The notes beneath the pieces are model-generated. The model saw only the letters and a list, made by a program, of their open reading frames with translations. It was not told where the DNA came from and ran no database searches. DNA of 64,000 bases, taken from assembly GCF_040645195.1 (NCBI RefSeq), contig NZ_JBEYXW010000001.1:62001-126000 (forward strand), given 5' to 3'. Positions 24,273 through 33,540 of the stretch are shown one piece after another. This DNA comes from Prauserella_A sp040645195. GTDB lineage: Bacteria; Actinomycetota; Actinomycetes; Mycobacteriales; Pseudonocardiaceae. Numbering within the stretch: the stretch's first letter is position 1; the number at the start of each line of letters is the position of its first letter. The position numbers and the translations under genes are program-made.

Positions 24273-25124
24273 TCACCGCGCCCGCGGCTCCGGCGGGCGG
24301 GAGGCCTGTTCCGGGGCGGTCAGCACCCACGGGCCGTCGTCGGTCACGGCGACGGTGTGTTCCCAGTGCGCGGCACGGGAGCCGTCCTCGGTCACGACCG
24401 TCCAGCCGTCATCCAGCTCGCGGGTCTCACCGGATCCGCCGCTCAGCATCGGCTCGATCGCCAGTGCCATGCCGGTGCGCAACTGCGGGCCCTTGCCCGG
24501 CTTTCCGACATTGGGCAGGAACGGGTCCATGTGCATTGCCCGGCCGATGCCGTGGCCGCCGTACTCGACGACCATGCCGTACTCGATGCCGTCCGCCTCA
24601 CCTGCTCGGTCGGCGGCGGATTCGATGGCGAACGAGATGTCGGTGAGCCGGGCGCCCGGCTCGACAGCGGCGACACCTGCCCACATCGCCGCCTCGGTCG
24701 CGGCCGAGAGCTGCCGATCGGCAGCGGCGACCTCGCCGATCGAGATGGTGACGGCGGCGTCACCGTGCCAGCCGTCGAGGATGGCGCCACAGTCCACGGA
24801 CAGGAGGTCGCCGTCTGCGAGCACACACTCACGCGCCGGGATACCGTGCACGATCTGGTCGTTCACCGACGCGCAGATCGAGGCGGGAAACCCGTGGTAA
24901 CCCTTGAACGAGGGAACCGCGCCGGCGTCACGAATCGTCTGCTCGGCGAGGTCATCCAGCTCAGCGGTACTGACACCAGACCTGGCAGCGTCGGTGAGAA
25001 GCTCGAGGGTACGGGCCACGACGAGCCCGGCGGCTCGCATCACCTCGAGTTCCTCGCGCGTTTTGATCTCGATGGCCCCGCGACGGCGCAACCAGCGGGG
25101 AACGCGCAGTCCGCGCAGGTTCAC
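24273..25124 (-). CDS. map: Methionine aminopeptidase, type I
   Basis: MetAP removes the initiator methionine from nascent proteins. All five metal ligands are visible: Asp111, Asp122, His191, Glu224 and Glu255, with the substrate His77 in YHGFP. The protein is 283 residues with a short basic N-terminal extension. Its GTG start overlaps the adk stop (GTGA), making it the last gene of secY-adk-map, an arrangement found in many actinobacteria. Confidence 0.98.
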   Translation of the reverse strand: MNLRGLRVPRWLRRRGAIEIKTREELEVMRAAGLVVARTLELLTDAARSGVSTAELDDLAEQTIRDAGAVPSFKGYHGFPASICASVNDQIVHGIPARECVLADGDLLSVDCGAILDGWHGDAAVTISIGEVAAADRQLSAATEAAMWAGVAAVEPGARLTDISFAIESAADRAGEADGIEYGMVVEYGGHGIGRAMHMDPFLPNVGKPGKGPQLRTGMALAIEPMLSGGSGETRELDDGWTVVTEDGSRAAHWEHTVAVTDDGPWVLTAPEQASRPPEPRAR

Positions 25125-25675
25125 GACCTGGTCTTCAGCGCGTCGAGTACGCGTGAGGAGATCTCGTCGATGTCGCCGACACCGTTCACGGCCAGCAGAA
25201 TGTCGGCGTAGTACTCCAGCAGCGGCGCCGTCTCCGAGCGGTAGACCTGCTGGCGCCGGCGAATCACCTCTTCGGTGTCGTCGTCGCGGCCACGGGCGAG
25301 CAGCCGCTCGACGAGGACGTCCTCGGGAACCTGCAGCTCGATCACCGCATCGAGGCCGCTGTCCTGCTCAGCAAGCAGCTGCCCGAGCACGTCGGCCTGC
25401 TTGGTGTTCCGGGGGAAGCCATCGAGCAGGAATCCGGCCTCGGTGTCCTCCTCGGCCAAGCGCTCGCGCACCATCTCGTTGGTCACCGAGTCCGGCACCA
25501 GGTCACCCGAGTTCAGGTAGCGCTTCGCCTCCTGGCCGAGCGGGGTCTGCTCGCTCACGTGCGCTCGGAACAGCTCCCCGGTGGAGATGTGCGGCACTCC
25601 CAGCCGCTCGGACAGTGCGACGGCCTGCGTGCCCTTACCTGCTCCGGGGGGACCGACGAGAACCACACGTGTCAT
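25121..25675 (-). CDS. adk: Adenylate kinase
   Basis: Adk converts AMP and ATP to two ADP. The P-loop GPPGAGKGT is at residues 8-16, DGFPRN near residue 82 binds AMP, and the LID is the short type without zinc cysteines. The 184-residue length is normal for actinobacteria. The ATG overlaps the secY TGA (ATGA) and the stop overlaps map. Confidence 0.98.
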   Translation of the reverse strand: MTRVVLVGPPGAGKGTQAVALSERLGVPHISTGELFRAHVSEQTPLGQEAKRYLNSGDLVPDSVTNEMVRERLAEEDTEAGFLLDGFPRNTKQADVLGQLLAEQDSGLDAVIELQVPEDVLVERLLARGRDDDTEEVIRRRQQVYRSETAPLLEYYADILLAVNGVGDIDEISSRVLDALKTRS

Positions 25676-26979
25676 CGGAGGAACCCTTCGTAGTTGCGCT
25701 GCATCAGCTGGCTTTCGATCTGCTTCACGGTGTCGAGACCGACACCGACCATGATCAGCACAGCCGTACCGCCGAACGGGAAGTTCTGGTTCTGTCCCTG
25801 ACCAGTGATGGAGAGGAAGAAGTTCGGCAGAATCGCAACGATACCGAGGTAAATCGAGCCCGGCAGTGTGATCCTGCTCAGCACGAAGTTCAGATACTCG
25901 GCAGTGGGCCTGCCCGGCCGGATGCCCGGGATGAACCCACCGAACTTCTTCATCTCCTCGGCACGCTCGTCGACGTTGAACGTGATGGTGATGTAGAAGT
26001 ACGTGAAGAAGATGATCAACGCGACGTACGCCAGGATGTGCACCCAGCTGGACTGGTCGACCAGGTAGGTCTGCAGGAAGCGCTGCCATCCGGACGCCTG
26101 GTTCGGGTCGCCCACCAGCCTGCCGATCAGGTCGGGCAGATAGAGCAGCGACGACGCGAAGATGACCGGGATGACACCCGCCTGGTTCACCTTGATCGGC
26201 AGGTAGGTCGAGGTGCCCCCGTACATCCGCCTGCCGATCATGCGCTTGGCGTACTGCACCGGGATCCGCCGCTGGCCCTGCTCCACGAAGATGACGCTCG
26301 CGATGATCGCCAGCGCGAGGATGCAGACGAAGAAGAAGATGAGGCCACCCTGGTTGGTCAGGATGTTCGCACCCTCGGCGGGAATCTGCGCCGCGATGTT
26401 CAGGAAGATCAGCAGCGACATACCGTTGCCGACGCCGCGCTCGGTGATCAGCTCGCCGAGCCACATCATGACGGCCGTACCCGCGGTCATCGTGAGGACC
26501 GTGATGGCCATGGTGGCGATGCTGTTGTCCGGGATGACGGGCTGCTGGCAGTCACCGAAGAGCTGTCCGCGGTCGGCCAGGGCGATGACACCGGTCGCCT
26601 GCAGGATCGCCAGTGCGATCGTCAGGTACCGCGTGTACTGGGTGAGCTTGCCCTGTCCGGCCTGCCCTTCCTTCTTCAGCTCCTCGAACCGCGGGATCAC
26701 GACCGTGAGCAGCTGGATGATGATGCTCGCCGTGATGTAGGGCATGATGCCCGTCGCGAAGATGGAGAGCTGCAGGAGCGCCCCGCCGCTGAACAGGTTC
26801 AGCAGGGAGAAGATGTTCTGGTTCTCGATCTGCGCCTGACATGCCTGAACATTCGGGTATGACACCCCGGGCGCTGGAATGACCGCACCGATCCGGTACA
26901 CGGCCACGATCATCAGCGTGAACAGGATCTTCTTGCGCAGGTCCGGCGTCGCGAGAGCCGAGCGGAAGGCGCTGAGCAC
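25672..26979 (-). CDS. secY: Preprotein translocase subunit SecY
   Basis: SecY is the protein-conducting channel of the Sec system. Ten hydrophobic helices are visible in the 435-residue protein, which begins VLSAFRSALATPDLRKK. I chose GTG 26979 because GGAGG lies 8 nt upstream; a longer form from 27012 would add 11 residues without a site. It starts a secY-adk-map operon, separated from rplO by a terminator and an inverted-repeat element, so it probably has its own promoter within 26980-27340. Confidence 0.98.
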   Translation of the reverse strand: MLSAFRSALATPDLRKKILFTLMIVAVYRIGAVIPAPGVSYPNVQACQAQIENQNIFSLLNLFSGGALLQLSIFATGIMPYITASIIIQLLTVVIPRFEELKKEGQAGQGKLTQYTRYLTIALAILQATGVIALADRGQLFGDCQQPVIPDNSIATMAITVLTMTAGTAVMMWLGELITERGVGNGMSLLIFLNIAAQIPAEGANILTNQGGLIFFFVCILALAIIASVIFVEQGQRRIPVQYAKRMIGRRMYGGTSTYLPIKVNQAGVIPVIFASSLLYLPDLIGRLVGDPNQASGWQRFLQTYLVDQSSWVHILAYVALIIFFTYFYITITFNVDERAEEMKKFGGFIPGIRPGRPTAEYLNFVLSRITLPGSIYLGIVAILPNFFLSITGQGQNQNFPFGGTAVLIMVGVGLDTVKQIESQLMQRNYEGFLR

Positions 26980-27227
26980 GCGGGGGACCTCCTCGGCGTC
27001 GTCGGTGATCAACCGACGATCGGCTTGGCCGGCACAGGGGCCGGCAGGACAGACTTGTCACTGGCGGGCAAGCCAGAAGCACTCCAGGACACACGTGTCC
27101 CGCAGCGTGGGGTCGACTCTAACAGCCCCGCACTACGGCCTCGCAGGTAGTGCGACGTTACGCGGTCCTCGCCCCGGTCGTGACCCGCCGGCAGACTTCC
27201 CGAGCGCACCCCAGCTGCCGAAAAGCA

Positions 27228-27331
27228 CCCAAGGCCACCTTGGTCAACACAGCGACGCGCAGCGTCTCCGTTTGGGTGGCGGTGGGAGACGGGTGGGCGC
27301 TTTGAACGCAACCAAGGTGGCCTTGGGGGAC
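27228..27331. repeat. Inverted-repeat element between rplO and secY
   Basis: Two 17-bp perfect inverted arms (27228-27244 and 27311-27327) flank 66 bp. Each arm has the quasi-palindromic core CCAAGGCCACCTTGG or its complement. The right end (27302-27331) matches 28 of 30 bases of a segment inside a coding gene at 51256-51285, so the element is dispersed. In one frame the right arm reads LNATKVALGDK. It may be a small non-autonomous mobile or REP-like element. The rest of the 421-bp gap holds the rplO terminator and presumably the secY promoter. Confidence 0.75.
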
Positions 27332-27344
27332 AAATGAAATGCCG

Positions 27345-27380
27345 ACGGCCCGCCCGGTCCTGGTGGACCGAGCGGGCCGT
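27345..27380 (-). terminator. Terminator of the spc operon after rplO
   Basis: A 9-bp and a 6-bp stem separated by one mismatch (27345-27353, 27355-27360 / 27365-27370, 27372-27380) close on a TGGT loop, 22 bp after the rplO stop. Confidence 0.75.
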
Positions 27381-27401
27381 TGACGTTGTAACGCAGGGTG
27401 C

Positions 27402-27845
27402 TCAGAGCGTGGTGGCGGAGCCACCGGCGGCTTCGAGCTTCTCCTTCGCGCTGGCCGAGAAGGCATCGGCGGTGACGTCCAGCTTGACGCCCTCGACGTC
27501 GCCGTTGCCGAGCACCTTCACGAGCTTGCCCTTGCGGACCAAGCCACCGGCGACGAGCTCCTCCTTGCCGACCGCGCCACCGTCGGCGAAGACACGGGCG
27601 ATGTCGCCCACGTTCACCGGCTGGTACTCGGTGCGGAAGCGGTTCTTGAAGCCACGCAGCTTCGGCAGCCGCATGTGGATGGGCATCTGCCCACCCTCGA
27701 ACCCGGCCGGCACGTTCTTACGGGCCTTGGTGCCCTTCGTACCGCGACCGGCGGTCTTGCCCTTGGAACCCTCACCACGACCGACGCGGATCTTCTCCCG
27801 CTTCGCACCGGGGGCAGGACGCAGATGGTGGATCTTGATGGTCAT
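27402..27845 (-). CDS. rplO: 50S ribosomal protein L15
   Basis: L15 is a late-assembly 50S protein. The 147-residue product starts MTIKIHHLRPAPGAKREK, followed by the Gly/Lys-rich RVGRGEGSKGKTAGRGTKG segment. Its ATG overlaps the rpmD TGA (ATGA). It ends the spc operon just before a terminator. Confidence 0.98.
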   Translation of the reverse strand: MTIKIHHLRPAPGAKREKIRVGRGEGSKGKTAGRGTKGTKARKNVPAGFEGGQMPIHMRLPKLRGFKNRFRTEYQPVNVGDIARVFADGGAVGKEELVAGGLVRKGKLVKVLGNGDVEGVKLDVTADAFSASAKEKLEAAGGSATTL

Positions 27846-28027
27846 GCTTTGACCTCCTCGACGTCCACCAGGTGCCGCACCGCGCGGATCAGCCCACGAA
27901 CCTCGGGCGTGTCATCCCGCACCACGGACTGCCGGATCTTGCGCAGTCCGAGGGTGCGCAGCGAGGCACGGTGGTTCTGCTTGGTACCGATCGCGCTCTT
28001 GACCTGGGTGACCTTCAGCTGAGCCAT
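27842..28027 (-). CDS. rpmD: 50S ribosomal protein L30
   Basis: The product is a 61-residue L30, starting MAQLKVTQVKSAIGTKQNHR and containing the RTLGLRKIRQSV motif. The ATG at 28027 lies one base after the rpsE stop; upstream in-frame codons belong to the rpsE shadow. The stop overlaps rplO. Confidence 0.98.
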   Translation of the reverse strand: MAQLKVTQVKSAIGTKQNHRASLRTLGLRKIRQSVVRDDTPEVRGLIRAVRHLVDVEEVKA

Positions 28028-28028
28028 G

Positions 28029-28664
28029 TCAGACCCCCTGGCCTGCGCGCTGGCGCAGCATCCTGGCCGGTGCCACGTCCTCGAGAGGCAGGCCACGCCG
28101 AGCCGCGACCTCTTCCGGACGCTGGAGGTCCTTCAGAGCCCGCACGGTCGCGTGCACGATGTTGATCGCGTTGTCGCTACCGAGCGACTTCGACAGCACG
28201 TCGTGCACACCCGCGCACTCCAGCACCGCACGCACCGGGCCACCGGCGATGACACCGGTACCGGCACTGGCCGGGCGAAGCAGCACCACACCTGCGGCCT
28301 CCTCACCCTGCACCGGGTGCGGAATGGTGCCGGCGATGCGAGGCACGCGGAAGAAGTTCTTCTTCGCTTCCTCGACACCCTTGGCGATGGCCGCGGGCAC
28401 CTCCTTGGCCTTGCCGTAGCCGACGCCCACCTGACCGTCGCCGTCGCCGACAACGACCAGAGCGGTGAAGCTGAAGCGACGACCACCCTTGACGACCTTG
28501 GCCACGCGGTTGATAGCTACGACGCGCTCGAGGTGCGGGGTCTTGTCCTGGGCCGCCCCGCCACGGCCACCGTCACGACGGTCCCTGCGGTCCCGGCCGC
28601 CACCGCGCTCGCGGTCGCCGCCCGGTCCGCCCTGGCCGCCGGATTGCCGCGTACGTCCCGGCAT
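28029..28664 (-). CDS. rpsE: 30S ribosomal protein S5
   Basis: S5 helps maintain decoding accuracy. The 211-residue protein has a Gly/Arg/Asp-rich N-terminal extension (1-40) typical of actinobacteria, the double-stranded RNA-binding-like domain from ERVVAINRVAKVVKGGRR, and the C-terminal SLGSDNAINIVHAT block. It lies between rplR and rpmD in the spc operon. Confidence 0.98.
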   Translation of the reverse strand: MPGRTRQSGGQGGPGGDRERGGGRDRRDRRDGGRGGAAQDKTPHLERVVAINRVAKVVKGGRRFSFTALVVVGDGDGQVGVGYGKAKEVPAAIAKGVEEAKKNFFRVPRIAGTIPHPVQGEEAAGVVLLRPASAGTGVIAGGPVRAVLECAGVHDVLSKSLGSDNAINIVHATVRALKDLQRPEEVAARRGLPLEDVAPARMLRQRAGQGV

Positions 28665-28700
28665 CAGGCGTTCCTTCCGTTCTCGAGAATGTTCACTGTC

Positions 28701-29099
28701 CTAAAACTCCAACCCCGCCTCGCGAGCGGCGTCGGCCAGCGCGGCGATGCGGCCGTGGTAGCGGTTGCCGCCGCGGTCGAACACCACACTGGAGATGCCC
28801 GCCTGCTTGGCACGGGCCGCGAGCAGCTCGCCCACCTTGGCAGCCTTGGCCTTCTTGTCGCCCTCGACGGCACGCACGTCGGCTTCCAGGCTGGTCGCCG
28901 ACGCCACGGTGTGACCCGCGAGGTCGTCGATCAGCTGAACGGCGATGTGCCGGGAGGACCGCTTCACAGCCATCCGCGGACGCTCGGGCGTGCCGCTGAT
29001 CTTCTTGCGCAGCCGGGCGTGGCGACGAATCTTGCCAGCGCGACGGCGGGTCGAGATGTCCTTGCCGACCGGCTTGCGCTTGGTCACGGTTTCGCTCAT
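28701..29099 (-). CDS. rplR: 50S ribosomal protein L18
   Basis: L18 binds 5S rRNA. The product starts MSETVTKRKPVGKDISTRRR (132 residues) and ends DAAREAGLEF. I used ATG 29099; GTG 29105, overlapping the rplF stop as GTGA, would add two residues and is equally possible. SGTPERPRMAVKRSSRHI is the conserved core. Confidence 0.97.
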   Translation of the reverse strand: MSETVTKRKPVGKDISTRRRAGKIRRHARLRKKISGTPERPRMAVKRSSRHIAVQLIDDLAGHTVASATSLEADVRAVEGDKKAKAAKVGELLAARAKQAGISSVVFDRGGNRYHGRIAALADAAREAGLEF

Positions 29100-29101
29100 G
29101 A

Positions 29102-29641
29102 TCACTTACCCGTCTTTCCGACCTTGCGACGGATGCGCTCGCCTTCGTAGCGCAGGCCCTTGCCCTTATAGGGGTCCGGACGCCGGAGCCTGCGGATGAC
29201 CGCCGCGATCTGGCCGACCTTCTGCTTGTCGATGCCGGACACCGAGAACCTGGTGGGGTTCTCCACCTTGAAGGAGATGCCCTCCGGGGCCTTGATCAGC
29301 ACCGGGTGGCTGTAGCCGAGGGCGAACTCGAGGTCCGAGCCCTTGGCCTGCACGCGGTAACCGACCCCGTGGATCTCCATCTTCTTCTCGTACCCCTCGG
29401 TGACACCCACAACGAGGTTGTGCACCAAGGTGCGGGTCAGGCCGTGCAGCGCGCGGCTCTCCCGCTCGTCGTTCGGCCGCTTCACCGCAAGCGTGCCGTC
29501 TTCCCCGCGCTCGACCGTGATCGGCTCAGGAACGGTGTGCTCGAGGGTGCCCTTGGGCCCCTTCACCGTGACCTGCTGGCCGTCGATGGTCACCTCGACC
29601 CCGGAAGGGACGGTGATCGGCAGCTTTCCGATGCGTGACAT
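29102..29641 (-). CDS. rplF: 50S ribosomal protein L6
   Basis: L6 supports the sarcin-ricin loop region of the 50S. The 179-residue protein, starting MSRIGKLPITVPSGVEV, has two repeated L6 domains and the C-terminal RRPDPYKGKGLRYEGE signature. It lies 15 bp after rpsH. Confidence 0.98.
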   Translation of the reverse strand: MSRIGKLPITVPSGVEVTIDGQQVTVKGPKGTLEHTVPEPITVERGEDGTLAVKRPNDERESRALHGLTRTLVHNLVVGVTEGYEKKMEIHGVGYRVQAKGSDLEFALGYSHPVLIKAPEGISFKVENPTRFSVSGIDKQKVGQIAAVIRRLRRPDPYKGKGLRYEGERIRRKVGKTGK

Positions 29642-29656
29642 ACCAGTCCCCCTTCC

Positions 29657-30055
29657 TTACCAGACGTAGGCGAGGACTTCGCCGCCCACGCCGTTGCGCT
29701 TACACTGCCTGTCCGTCTGCAGCCCGGACGACGTCGAGATGATCGCGACGCCGAGGCCACCCAGAACGCTGGGCAGAGTGGTCGATTTCGCGTACACCCG
29801 CAGACCGGGCTTGGACACCCGCCGGAGTCCGGCGATGCTGCGCTCGCGGTTCGGGCCGTACTTCAGCTCGACGATCAGGTTCTTGTGCTTCTCACCGGGC
29901 TCGGTGCGGAAGTCGGCAATGTAGCCCTCGCGCTTGAGGATGTCGGCGATGTTCACCTTGATCTTCGAGTGCGGAAGCACGACCTCGTCGTGGTACGCCG
30001 AGTTCGCGTTACGCAGACGGGTCAAGAAGTCTGCGATCGGGTCGGTCATCGTCAT
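29657..30055 (-). CDS. rpsH: 30S ribosomal protein S8
   Basis: S8 is a central-domain 16S rRNA binder, and in other bacteria it represses the spc operon. The 132-residue protein starts MTMTDPIADFLTRLRNAN; ATG 30049, two codons later, is an alternative start. The conserved STSSGLQTDRQCKRNGVGGE block is at the C-terminus, with KRN in place of the common ARK variant. Confidence 0.97.
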   Translation of the reverse strand: MTMTDPIADFLTRLRNANSAYHDEVVLPHSKIKVNIADILKREGYIADFRTEPGEKHKNLIVELKYGPNRERSIAGLRRVSKPGLRVYAKSTTLPSVLGGLGVAIISTSSGLQTDRQCKRNGVGGEVLAYVW

Positions 30056-30162
30056 GGTGACCTGTCAACCTTTCTCGCCCTGGTTCCCCTGGCGGGGCCT
30101 GTGGCGAAGTGGGATGGACCCCCGCTGCAGTGTTGGCCGCAGCAGGGAACGGTGGGAAGCCT

Positions 30163-30348
30163 TCACCAGCTGGACTTGCTGACGCCGGGGAGCTGGCCCG
30201 CGTGCGCCATCTCCCGCAGGCAGATACGGCACAGGCCGAACTTGCGGTAGACCGAGTGCGGTCGGCCGCAGCGCTGGCAACGGGTGTAGGCGCGCACCTT
30301 GAACTTCGGCTTGCGGGCGGCCTTGGCGATCAGAGCTTTCTTGGCCAT
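30163..30348 (-). CDS. rpsN: 30S ribosomal protein S14, zinc type
   Basis: The short 61-residue S14 carries the zinc ligands Cys24, Cys27, Cys40 and Cys43 and ends GQLPGVSKSSW. This zinc-binding form is the usual housekeeping copy in the spc operon of actinobacteria. It follows rplE by 4 bp and precedes rpsH by 107 bp. Confidence 0.98.
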   Translation of the reverse strand: MAKKALIAKAARKPKFKVRAYTRCQRCGRPHSVYRKFGLCRICLREMAHAGQLPGVSKSSW

Positions 30349-30352
30349 CTGC

Positions 30353-30922
30353 TCAGTTCTCCTTGAACGGGAAGCCGAGCTTGCGAAGCAGCGCGCGGCC
30401 CTCGTCGTCGGTGGTGGCGGTCGTGACGACCGTGACGTCCATACCGCGCGGGCGGTCGATGGAGTCAGGGTTGATCTCGTGGAACATCGACTGCTCGGAC
30501 AGGCCGAACGTGTAGTTGCCGTTGCCGTCGAACTGCTTGCCGGACAGCCCGCGGAAGTCGCGGATACGCGGCAGTGCGATGGTCAGCAGCCGGTCGAGGA
30601 ACTCCCACATGCGATCACCGCGCAGCGTGACCCGCGCGCCGATGGGCTGGCCCTCACGCAGCTTGAACTGCGCGATGGACTTGCGAGCCTTGCGGATCTC
30701 CGGCTTCTGGCCGGTGATGAGGGTCAGGTCGCGCACGGCGCCTTCGATGAGCTTGCTGTCGCGGGCTGCGTCGCCGACGCCCATGTTCACGACGACCTTC
30801 ACCACACCGGGAATCTGGTGCGGGTTGCCGTAGCTGAACTCCTCGCGCAGCTGGCCGGCGATCTCCTCGCGGTACCGGGTCTTCAACCGCGGCGTCGGGT
30901 ACGTCTTCTCTGCGGTGGTCAT
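30353..30922 (-). CDS. rplE: 50S ribosomal protein L5
   Basis: L5 binds 5S rRNA and contacts P-site tRNA. The 189-residue protein contains VVVNMGVGDAARDSK and GMDVTVVTTATTDDEGRALL. Its ATG shares one base with the rplX stop (TGATG), so translation is coupled. Confidence 0.98.
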   Translation of the reverse strand: MTTAEKTYPTPRLKTRYREEIAGQLREEFSYGNPHQIPGVVKVVVNMGVGDAARDSKLIEGAVRDLTLITGQKPEIRKARKSIAQFKLREGQPIGARVTLRGDRMWEFLDRLLTIALPRIRDFRGLSGKQFDGNGNYTFGLSEQSMFHEINPDSIDRPRGMDVTVVTTATTDDEGRALLRKLGFPFKEN

Positions 30923-31236
30923 CAGATGTCCTTGCCCGTCCTACGCGAGATACGAACCTTCTTGCCGTCCTCGCCAATGCGGTAGCCCACCCGGGTCGGC
31001 TTGCCGTCGGAGTCCACGACCATCACGTTCGACACGTGGATCGGGGCCTCCTGGGTGATGATGCCGCCGGACTGGGCCCCGCGCTGCGTCTGGGTGATCC
31101 GGGTGTGCTTCTTGATCCGGTTCACGCCCTCGACGAGGACTCGCTGCCGCTCGGGGTAGGCCTGGATGACCTTGCCCTTCGCGCCCTTGTCCTTACCGGC
31201 GATGACGAGGACGGTGTCGCCCTTCTTCACCTTCAT
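30922..31236 (-). CDS. rplX: 50S ribosomal protein L24
   Basis: L24 starts 50S assembly. The 104-residue protein has the KOW motif KVKKGDTVLVIAGKDKGAKG at its N-terminus. It starts directly after the rplN stop with no spacer and overlaps rplE by one base. Confidence 0.98.
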   Translation of the reverse strand: MKVKKGDTVLVIAGKDKGAKGKVIQAYPERQRVLVEGVNRIKKHTRITQTQRGAQSGGIITQEAPIHVSNVMVVDSDGKPTRVGYRIGEDGKKVRISRRTGKDI

Positions 31237-31605
31237 CTAGAGCACCTCCGGCGCCAGCGAGATGATCTTCATGAACTTGCGGTCGCGCAGCTCGCGGCCG
31301 ACCGGCCCGAAGATGCGGGTGCCTCGCGGCTCGTTGTCGTTCTTGATGAGCACGGCGGCGTTCTCGTCGAAACGGATGTAGGAGCCGTCAGGGCGACGCT
31401 TCTCCTTCACCGTGCGGACGATGACGGCCTTGACCACGTCACCACGCTTCACGTTGGCGCCCGGGATGGCGTCCTTGACGGTGGCGACGATGATGTCGCC
31501 GATGCCCGCGTAGCGCCGCCCCGAGCCACCGAGCACGCGGATGGTCAGGATCTCCTTGGCACCCGTGTTGTCGGCGACTCGCAGTCGCGACTCCTGCTGG
31601 ATCAC
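31237..31605 (-). CDS. rplN: 50S ribosomal protein L14
   Basis: L14 lies at the subunit interface. The 122-residue protein starts MIQQESRLRVADNTGAKEIL and contains GRRYAGIGDIIVATVKDA. It is the first gene of the spc operon, separated from rpsQ by 110 bp that include a strong hairpin. Confidence 0.98.
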   Translation of the reverse strand: MIQQESRLRVADNTGAKEILTIRVLGGSGRRYAGIGDIIVATVKDAIPGANVKRGDVVKAVIVRTVKEKRRPDGSYIRFDENAAVLIKNDNEPRGTRIFGPVGRELRDRKFMKIISLAPEVL

Positions 31606-31639
31606 GTCAACTCCTGTATGTCGCGCCGGTTCTCGGTGA

Positions 31640-31672
31640 GGCTTTCAACGATGGGTTCCATCGTTGAAAGCC
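31640..31672 (-). terminator. Hairpin at the S10/spc operon boundary
   Basis: A perfect 15-bp stem (31640-31654 / 31658-31672) with a GTT loop lies 43 bp after rpsQ and 34 bp before rplN. Its stem is AT-richer (TTTCAACGATGG) than other hairpins in the window. It marks the classical end of the S10 operon and may be a terminator or attenuator. Confidence 0.75.
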
Positions 31673-31715
31673 ACTCCCGAGCCTGGCGGAACGAATGGGG
31701 CTGGCTGCCCCCTGA

Positions 31716-31997
31716 TTACTTGGCCTTCTCGCGGATCTCGACCAGCCGCCACCGCTTGGTGGCCGACAGCGGCCGGGTCTCCATCAGCAGGACGCGGTCA
31801 CCCACGCCGGCCGTGTTCTGCTCGTCATGCGCCTTCACCTTCTTGGTGGAGCGCAACACCTTGCCGTAAAGCGGGTGCTTCTTGCGGTCCTCGAGTTCGA
31901 CGACGATCGTCTTGTCCATCTTGTCGGACACGACGAGGCCTTCGCGGACCTTCCGGTAGTTACGGCCGGAATCCTTCTTCTGCACCGGCTCGGTCAT
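31716..31997 (-). CDS. rpsQ: 30S ribosomal protein S17
   Basis: S17 is an early 16S rRNA binder with an OB fold. The 93-residue protein contains VREGLVVSDKMDKTIVV and ETRPLSATKRWRLVEI. It ends the S10 operon, and its ATG overlaps the rpmC stop (ATGA). Confidence 0.98.
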   Translation of the reverse strand: MTEPVQKKDSGRNYRKVREGLVVSDKMDKTIVVELEDRKKHPLYGKVLRSTKKVKAHDEQNTAGVGDRVLLMETRPLSATKRWRLVEIREKAK

Positions 31998-32248
31998 GCG
32001 GCACCTTCGCTCTCATCGGTGTCATCGGGCGCGACGGAGAGTCCGAGCTCGCGCTCGCGCATCACCGTGTAGATACGCGCGATGTCGGCGCGGACCGTGC
32101 GCAGCCTGCGGTTGTTGTCGAGCTGGCCGGTTGCCATCTGGAAGCGGAGGTTGAACAGCTCCTCCTTGGCTTCCTTCAGGCGCAGCACGAGCTCTTCCGC
32201 AGTGAGCTCACGGATCTCTGCCGCCGCCACTCCAGCAGCCTTCGCCAT
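31994..32248 (-). CDS. rpmC: 50S ribosomal protein L29
   Basis: L29 lies near the tunnel exit. The 84-residue protein has the two-helix L29 core (IRELTAEELVLRLKEAKEE and FQMATGQLDNNRRLRTVR) plus a short acidic tail. It overlaps rplP by one base (TGATG) and rpsQ by four. Confidence 0.98.
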   Translation of the reverse strand: MAKAAGVAAAEIRELTAEELVLRLKEAKEELFNLRFQMATGQLDNNRRLRTVRADIARIYTVMRERELGLSVAPDDTDESEGAA

Positions 32249-32667
32249 CAGAACTCACCACCTTCGCGGGTCACGATCCTGCACTTCATCGGCAGCTTGT
32301 GGATCGCGCGGCGCAGCGCCTCGCGAGCCACCGTCTCGTTCGGGAAGCTCATCTCGAACATCACCCGGCCGGGCTTGACGTTGGCGACCCACCACTCCGG
32401 CGAACCCTTACCGGAACCCATTCGGGTTTCCGCGGGCTTCTTGGTGAGCGGACGGTCCGGGAAGATGTTGATCCAGATCTTGCCGCCACGCTTGATGTGC
32501 CGGGTCATGGCGATACGAGCGGACTCGATCTGCCGGTTCGTCACGTAGCTGTGCTCGAGCGCCTGGATGCCGTACTCACCGAAGTTGACCTTCGTGCCGC
32601 CCTTGGCGGCGCCGCCCCGCTTCGGCGAGTGCTGCTTGCGGTGCTTGACCTTGCGTGGGATGAGCAC
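32248..32667 (-). CDS. rplP: 50S ribosomal protein L16
   Basis: L16 organises the A-site region. The GTG-started 139-residue protein begins MLIPRKVKHRKQHSPKR and has the GSGKGSPEWWVANVKPGR motif. It starts 3 bp after the rpsC stop. Confidence 0.98.
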   Translation of the reverse strand: MLIPRKVKHRKQHSPKRGGAAKGGTKVNFGEYGIQALEHSYVTNRQIESARIAMTRHIKRGGKIWINIFPDRPLTKKPAETRMGSGKGSPEWWVANVKPGRVMFEMSFPNETVAREALRRAIHKLPMKCRIVTREGGEF

Positions 32668-32670
32668 GCC

Positions 32671-33539
<869 letters not shown>

Positions 33540-33540
<1 letters not shown>

